Shown here in pieces: positions 15,345 through 18,573 of a stretch of 18,573 nucleotides of DNA. The stretch covers positions 1 through 18,573 of the forward strand of contig WGAP01000180.1 of assembly GCA_015494775.1 (NCBI GenBank), given 5' to 3'. A model generated the notes under the pieces. The model worked only from the letters and a program-made list of their open reading frames with translations, ran no database searches and had not been told where the DNA came from. This DNA comes from Flavobacteriales bacterium. GTDB lineage: Bacteria > Bacteroidota > Bacteroidia > Flavobacteriales > Flavobacteriaceae. The first letter of the stretch is position 1. Each line of letters opens with the position of its first letter. A program made the position numbers and the translations under genes.

Positions 15345-15376
15345 CAAAAAAGCCCGCATACCTTGTGGTAACGGGC
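15345..15376 (-). terminator. Intrinsic terminator of the gyrB gene set
   Basis: On the minus strand GCCCG, then TACC, a 4-nt loop, GGTA and CGGGC form a hairpin (15376 down to 15352, with small internal mismatches). It is followed at once by six T residues (15351-15346). It lies 28 nt after the stop of the 45-residue lipoprotein gene and separates this set from the tRNA genes read from the other strand. Confidence 0.8.
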
Positions 15377-15403
15377 GCATGTGTTTCCGAAAACGGTTTC
15401 CCC

Positions 15404-15541
15404 TTAGGAAAGCGCTTCGTGTTGGGTTTGCAAACTTTGGGTTTGGTGGGGCGTGTTTTGCGTGCGGCAATCTTCGTAACTACCACAGGAGGTTGCCGTG
15501 AAATACAAAAGCACGATGCCCAATGCAATGATTTTTTTCAT
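15404..15541 (-). CDS. Tiny 45-residue lipoprotein
   Basis: A short frame reads MKKIIALGIVLLYFTATSC GSYEDCRTQNTPHQTQSLQTQHEALS. It has a Lys-Lys N-terminus, a hydrophobic stretch (4-14) and a lipobox-like TATSC with Cys19, so the mature peptide would be only 27 residues. It has a second cysteine (Cys25 in YEDCR) and a Gln/Thr-rich tail. It starts 11 nt after the stop of the upstream outer-membrane protein gene and is followed by an intrinsic terminator, which supports it as the last gene of a set. Comparable tiny lipoproteins with a GSYxDCR-type motif occur in Bacteroidota as far as I recall. The function is unknown. Confidence 0.7.
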   Translation of the reverse strand: MKKIIALGIVLLYFTATSCGSYEDCRTQNTPHQTQSLQTQHEALS

Positions 15542-15552
15542 AGGATTATGAT

Positions 15553-16590
15553 TTAGATTTGTATTCCGATGCCGGCATGATAACCGGGAAATTTTTGGAT
15601 GTTATACTGCGCAAAGATATGCAAAATCCATAAATTAAGCTGAATTCCCACAAATCCCTTGTAATCGTTGACGCCGAAATGCAGGTCCAAAGGATTGTGC
15701 AAAGTTTCGGTCTGCTGGCCGATGACCGTTCCGTTATTGTCCACCACGTCATAGGTAATATCCTTGTCGCCAAGGATTTGCAATGACGAACCGCCGCGAA
15801 TGTAAGCCAGCCCGCCGTATAACGAAACGATTTTCAATTCCACCGAAGCCACGCCACCCAAGGTGTATGTGTTGAGTGCATAACGGGCTTTCCAATCGAT
15901 GCTATCGCGGCTTGCTTGAACGTTGGAATGTGTGTAGGCCGCATAGGCGGCAAGGCGAATGTTGGATTTAAGTCCGAAATACTGTCCGATGTCGTGCTTG
16001 ACACCCAGGCCCAAAACATCGGGACTGATGTTCCGGTAATTGATTTTCGGGAAGTAGCACAGCATTACTTCGGTGTTCATCGGAAGGCCGACGGCCAATT
16101 GCACGCTCACGCCGGGCATGCCGGGTTTAAAACCTCGGAGCAATGAATCCAAGTCGTCCTTAAATCCCGGCGGAGCAGGGAAATCGATTTCGTAATAGGT
16201 TCCCGGTGCGGTGGCCGGTGAGCGGAGTCGTATTTGGACATCGGTATCGGGTCCGAAAACCGTAGGCAAAACGGTGCCGTCGGGTAGGAGATTGCCGGCG
16301 TTGTCCAAAATTTGCAGATGTTGGTATTCGGACGTCCGGTAAACAAAAGTTTGAAAGCGCTCGGGTATGGTGGCGTAGTCGGCATTGACTTGCAGGACCA
16401 CATGGAAGGTTTTGAGCGGTTTGGCCCGGTGAATCCAACCGTCGGCACTATTGAGCACCATTCCGACAAAGAGTGGATAGGCGTAGTGTGTCAGGTATTG
16501 ATTTGCATCATGTTTGTAGGATGCAAATATTTGCTGAGCCGGAAGTTTGCTCGCAAACCCGAGTAGTAAAAGGATGGCAAGTCGGCGCAT
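15553..16590 (-). CDS. Predicted outer-membrane beta-barrel protein (DUF6588-like)
   Basis: The 345-residue protein has a clear signal peptide (1-19, ending KLPAQQ). Two-residue-periodic strands rich in Tyr, Gly and Leu follow: GVSVQLAVGLPMNTEVMLCYFPKI (160-183), LGLGVKHDIGQYFGLKSNIRLAAYAAYT, LGGVASVELKIVSLYGGLAYIRG and FVGIQLNLWILHIFAQYNI. The motif GLPMNTEVMLCYFP next to LGLGVKHDIGQ matches what I remember of the DUF6588 family of Bacteroidota; this is from memory, without a search. A domain of about 90 residues (75-155) precedes the barrel. The start lies 11 nt after the gyrB stop and the end 11 nt before the tiny lipoprotein gene. No function is known. Confidence 0.75.
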   Translation of the reverse strand: MRRLAILLLLGFASKLPAQQIFASYKHDANQYLTHYAYPLFVGMVLNSADGWIHRAKPLKTFHVVLQVNADYATIPERFQTFVYRTSEYQHLQILDNAGNLLPDGTVLPTVFGPDTDVQIRLRSPATAPGTYYEIDFPAPPGFKDDLDSLLRGFKPGMPGVSVQLAVGLPMNTEVMLCYFPKINYRNISPDVLGLGVKHDIGQYFGLKSNIRLAAYAAYTHSNVQASRDSIDWKARYALNTYTLGGVASVELKIVSLYGGLAYIRGGSSLQILGDKDITYDVVDNNGTVIGQQTETLHNPLDLHFGVNDYKGFVGIQLNLWILHIFAQYNIQKFPGYHAGIGIQI

Positions 16591-16601
16591 AGCTGCAAGT
16601 T

Positions 16602-18572
16602 TTAAATGTCGATATTGGCGTAAATGGCATTTTTTTCGATAAACTCACGGCGCGGCGGAACTTCGTCGCCCATGAGCATGGAAAAAATGCGGTCGGCCTC
16701 GGCGGCATTTTCGATGGTTACCTGTTTGAGCACGCGCGTGTCGGGGTTCATGGTGGTTTCCCACAATTGTTCGGCGTTCATTTCACCCAAACCTTTGTAG
16801 CGTTGCACGTGTGCACCTTGACCGAATTCTTCGAGCAACCTGTCGCGTTGGGCATCGTCCCAGGCGTAGGCCTTTTTGTTACCCTTTTTGACCAAATACA
16901 AAGGCGGTTGAGCCAAATAGACGTGGCCGCCTTCGATAAGTTCACGCATATAGCGGAAAAAGAAGGTCAAAATCAAGGTGGAAATATGGCTGCCGTCCAC
17001 ATCGGCGTCGGTCATGATGATAACCTTGTCGTAGCGGAGTTTTTCCAAATTAAGGGCTTTGCTGTCTTCCTCGGTTCCGATGCTGACGCCCAAGGCGGTA
17101 AAGATGTTGCGGATTTCCTCGTTTTCGAACACACGGTGTTGGAGGGCTTTTTCCACATTGAGGATTTTACCGCGAAGCGGTAAGATGGCTTGGAAGTTGC
17201 GGTCGCGACCTTGTTTGGCGGTTCCGCCGGCCGAATCACCTTCCACCAAAAAGAGTTCGCAGCGTTCGGCATCGGTTTCCGAGCAGTCGGCCAGTTTGCC
17301 GGGCAGTCCGGCGCCGCCCATTACCGTTTTGCGTTGCACCATTTCGCGGGCTTTGCGTGCGGCGTGGCGGGCCTGGGCGGCCAATACCACTTTGTCCACA
17401 ATACGCTTGGCGTCCTTGGGATTTTCTTCCAGGAAGTTTTCCAGCATTTCGGACACGGCTTGGCTTACCGGCGCCATGACTTCGCGGTTGCCCAATTTGG
17501 TTTTGGTTTGACCTTCGAATTGGGGCTCGGCCACTTTGACCGAAACCACGGCCGTAAGTCCTTCGCGGAAATCATCGCTCGAAATTTCGAATTTCAGTTT
17601 ATCCAAAAGGCCGGTTTTTTCGGCGTATTTTTTGAGCGTAGTGGTGAGTCCGCGACGGAAACCGGTCAGGTGGGTTCCGCCTTCGTGCGTATTGATGTTG
17701 TTGACGTAGGAATGAATGTTTTCGGCAAAGGAATTGTTATAAACCATGGCCACTTCTACGGGGATACCGTTTTTTTCGCCTTCCATGTGGATGACCTTGG
17801 AGATAATGGGTTCGCGGTGGGCATCCAGGAAGCGGACGAATTCTTGCAGGCCTTCCCGGCTGTAAAAAGTTTCGCGGCGGGGATTGCCTTCTTCGTCTTT
17901 TTCGCGCAGGTCGGTGAGCGAGATGTGGATTCCGCGGTTCAAAAAGGCCAATTCCCGCAAGCGGGCGGCCAAAGTGTCGAATTCGAATTCAATGGTTTGT
18001 TGAAAAATTTCCTTGTCGGGATGGAATTTGACAAAGGTCCCCGTGCGGTCAATTTCGCCCACGGTTTTTACCGGATAAAGCGTTTTTCCGCGGCTGTATT
18101 CCTGCTGCCATATTTTACCTTCGCGATACACGCGGGCCAACAGATGGTCCGAAAGGGCATTAACCACCGACACGCCTACGCCGTGAAGTCCGCCCGATAC
18201 CTTATAACTTCCTTTGTCGAACTTACCGCCGGCACCGATTTTGGTCATCACCACTTCCAGGGCCGAAACGCCTTCTTTTTTGTGGGTGTCCACGGGAATG
18301 CCGCGGCCGTTGTCTTCGACCGAAACCGAATTATCTTCATAAATCACCACATCGATACGGTCGCAATAGCCGGCCAGGGCTTCGTCGATGGAGTTGTCCA
18401 CCACTTCGTAAACCAAATGATGCAAACCGCGCGGGCCCACATCACCGATATACATCGAAGGACGCATACGCACATGCTCGATACCTTCGAGGGCCTGAAT
18501 ACTGTCGGCCGAATATTGGGAACCGGTTTTTTGTTCTTCGTTCAAATTTTGTTTTTGCTCTTCGTTGCTCAT
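16602..18572 (-). CDS. gyrB: DNA gyrase subunit B
   Basis: GyrB powers negative supercoiling as the ATPase half of gyrase. The 656-residue protein is complete. The GHKL ATPase has Glu56 and Asn60 in YEVVDNSIDEAL, DNGRGIPVD (87-95) and GGLHGVGVSVVNALS (127-141). A transducer domain follows, with KTKLGNRE (357-364). The TOPRIM domain has EGDSAGG (Glu444-Gly450), PLRGKILNVEKA (465-476) and the metal-binding DADVDG (522-527). The C-terminus carries QRYKGLGEMNAEQLWETTMNP (590-610). It lacks the extra TOPRIM insertion of gammaproteobacterial GyrB. QGRDRNFQAI is the GyrB-like, rather than ParE-like, form. The ATG lies one base from the window end, so its promoter is outside. Confidence 0.96.
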   Translation of the reverse strand: MSNEEQKQNLNEEQKTGSQYSADSIQALEGIEHVRMRPSMYIGDVGPRGLHHLVYEVVDNSIDEALAGYCDRIDVVIYEDNSVSVEDNGRGIPVDTHKKEGVSALEVVMTKIGAGGKFDKGSYKVSGGLHGVGVSVVNALSDHLLARVYREGKIWQQEYSRGKTLYPVKTVGEIDRTGTFVKFHPDKEIFQQTIEFEFDTLAARLRELAFLNRGIHISLTDLREKDEEGNPRRETFYSREGLQEFVRFLDAHREPIISKVIHMEGEKNGIPVEVAMVYNNSFAENIHSYVNNINTHEGGTHLTGFRRGLTTTLKKYAEKTGLLDKLKFEISSDDFREGLTAVVSVKVAEPQFEGQTKTKLGNREVMAPVSQAVSEMLENFLEENPKDAKRIVDKVVLAAQARHAARKAREMVQRKTVMGGAGLPGKLADCSETDAERCELFLVEGDSAGGTAKQGRDRNFQAILPLRGKILNVEKALQHRVFENEEIRNIFTALGVSIGTEEDSKALNLEKLRYDKVIIMTDADVDGSHISTLILTFFFRYMRELIEGGHVYLAQPPLYLVKKGNKKAYAWDDAQRDRLLEEFGQGAHVQRYKGLGEMNAEQLWETTMNPDTRVLKQVTIENAAEADRIFSMLMGDEVPPRREFIEKNAIYANIDI

Positions 18573-18573
18573 A

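Noticed and set aside
15058..15556. Open frames across the tRNA genes (plus- and minus-strand proteins with GGIRTPG-like segments)
   Set aside because: They are translations of tRNA-Ser genes, a well-known source of false proteins.

Overview
The window looks like a chromosomal segment of a member of the Bacteroidota. The signs are several TAnnTTTG-type -7 promoter elements, the scarcity of Shine-Dalgarno sequences, a TonB-dependent receptor with an N-terminal carboxypeptidase-regulatory-like domain, a DoxX protein of the type typical of this phylum, and small MKK...C lipoproteins. Most genes are close to half G+C, but a few (notably tig and the membrane protein at 2463-3002) are clearly A/T-richer. 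The sequence alone does not fix the genus.

Region 1 (1-7561, plus strand). A GC-rich structured repeat (1-277) precedes a stomatin/slipin-type SPFH protein. Then come an alpha/beta hydrolase fused to an NTF2-like domain, a small multi-pass membrane protein, and a tight three-gene set: MurQ (MurNAc-6-phosphate etherase), an SH3-NlpC/P60 cell-wall peptidase and a TonB-dependent receptor. These three are spaced as one operon and suggest murein turnover or scavenging.

Region 2 (7561-8801). This is two long GC-rich, hairpin-filled intergenic blocks around one small minus-strand lipoprotein gene. The first block (7561-about 7915) is a diverged second copy of the repeat at 1-277, in the opposite orientation. 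It shares three short boxes of 14-20 bp in the same order. The second block (about 8440-8790) is a different palindrome-rich sequence. These blocks are the least explained part of the window.

Region 3 (8802-15304). A minus-strand DoxX-family membrane protein diverges from a plus-strand run of five overlapping genes: tig, clpP, clpX, a SprT-like metalloprotein and manC. Each stop codon overlaps the next start by 1 or 4 nt, so they look transcriptionally and translationally coupled. The first three are a chaperone/protease module. Two tandem tRNA-Ser genes (anticodons CGA and UGA), with their own promoter over the manC stop, follow.

Region 4 (15305-18573, minus strand). gyrB (complete) is followed 11 nt later by a predicted outer-membrane beta-barrel protein and then, after 11 nt, by an unlisted 45-residue lipoprotein. 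The set ends at a convincing intrinsic terminator.

Most of the window is ordinary housekeeping. No CRISPR array, transposase, integrase, phage or toxin-antitoxin gene is visible. The best candidate for something undescribed is the dispersed structured repeat and its neighbouring palindromic block.
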